This document shows positions 5,277 to 5,791 of a stretch of DNA of 5,791 nt, one piece after another. The notes below the pieces were generated by a model. The model did not search any database, had not been told where the DNA came from, and saw only the letters and a list, made by a program, of their open reading frames with translations. Position 1 is the stretch's first letter. Every line of letters begins with the position of its first letter. The stretch comes from Candidatus Zixiibacteriota bacterium (lineage in GTDB: Bacteria > Zixibacteria > MSB-5A5 > SM1-73): NCBI GenBank assembly GCA_029933635.1, contig JAOZNS010000169.1, forward strand, positions 1-5,791, in the 5' to 3' direction. Position numbers and translations under genes: made by a program.

Positions 5277-5791
5277 AAGGGTATTTCACGATAGCCGGTG
5301 GACCTCCTCGAAGTGCGTTGACTTCCAATAAATGCGTTCCTGCTAACTCATCCCACAGGTCATCTGGCACTCTTACTACTGGATCAACATAACTTGAACG
5401 GTGAGCTGCATAGGCATTCCAATCTGCAAGTTGAATAAAATATGAGTCTTGAGATTTTCTCTCATTCGGATCTTCCACGATTTGGTGGATAGGGAAAGGG
5501 ATATTTCTTGGTCCAAAGTGTGCTGGGACTACATGATGTCGTCGCATGTGTCTAAGACGTAAACGAATAAAGTAACCATGTCCCTCATCTGGAAAAATCA
5601 TTGCCCACTCAGTGCTTCCGCAAAATCGATTGATTCTTTGAAGAGCAAATGTCCAGGCTGCATATCTGGGCATCCAACCTAAATTATAGGCGGAGAGTTT
5701 TTCGACAGCAATTGAAAATGTCTTGACATTAAGGCCTTGTCCCTGAAATTGCATTAATTCTCTATACAATTGCATTCGCGAGCTGAACGGC
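5275..5791 (-). CDS. DUF3800-like protein, 5' end outside the window
   Basis: The C-terminal part of a probable DUF3800 protein, a family with an RNase H-like fold and no settled function, often found in accessory or mobile DNA. Numbered from the ATG at 5775, FPDEG (61-65) matches the mid-domain DE motif, followed by basic RLRLRHMRRH (71-80), PFPIHQIVEDP (93-103), and SYFIQLADWNAYAAHR (111-126), the typical QLAD (115-118) segment near the end of the domain. The frame stays open from that ATG to the window edge, and the usual N-terminal DESG motif is absent, so the true start is most likely beyond 5791. The stop codon TAA (5275-5277) overlaps the T run of a terminator on the other strand. The family call rests on short motifs and is moderately sure. 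Confidence 0.6.
   Translation of the reverse strand, partial: PFSSRMQLYRELMQFQGQGLNVKTFSIAVEKLSAYNLGWMPRYAAWTFALQRINRFCGSTEWAMIFPDEGHGYFIRLRLRHMRRHHVVPAHFGPRNIPFPIHQIVEDPNERKSQDSYFIQLADWNAYAAHRSSYVDPVVRVPDDLWDELAGTHLLEVNALRGGPPAIVKYP

Noticed and set aside
5089..5277. Read-through extension of the DUF3800-like protein
   Set aside because: The frame after its TAA stays open to 5089, in phase with the micro-ORF, but it crosses a terminator, a promoter and palindromes; about 40 codons without a stop can arise by chance.

Overview
The window is about 5.8 kb of bacterial chromosome with moderate GC content. All recognisable protein genes, and the RNase P RNA gene, lie on the minus strand. The organism cannot be named from this sequence. 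The bacterial class A RNase P RNA, the RecJ nuclease, and the many short palindromes between genes fit an uncultivated Gram-negative-like lineage, but that placement is a guess.

Layout, read in the direction of minus-strand transcription (right to left). The right edge holds the 3' part of a DUF3800-like gene (5275-5791). Next comes a gene-poor stretch (4995-5274) rich in palindromes. On the plus strand it carries a candidate short RNA unit: a TTGACA promoter, a compact hairpin and a rho-independent terminator. On the minus strand it carries a possible 22-residue micro-ORF. Two overlapping small genes follow: an uncharacterised acidic 61-residue protein and a small nucleotidyltransferase-fold protein (4409-4994). 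rnpB follows (about 3866-4283). Immediately downstream of rnpB is a 55-codon open stretch that looks like the remnant of a protein gene. Then come a large polytopic GT-C type glycosyltransferase (1916-3658) and recJ (71-1816). The left edge (1-70) holds only a short palindrome.

recJ, the glycosyltransferase and rnpB are housekeeping or envelope functions. They are probably together by position rather than by pathway, although the glycosyltransferase and recJ are only about 100 bases apart and could be co-transcribed. The right third (4409-5791) looks like accessory DNA: a two-gene nucleotidyltransferase cassette, a DUF3800 protein, dispersed-type palindromes and a possible small RNA. The best candidates for something undescribed are the 61-residue protein/nucleotidyltransferase pair and the short plus-strand transcription unit beside it.
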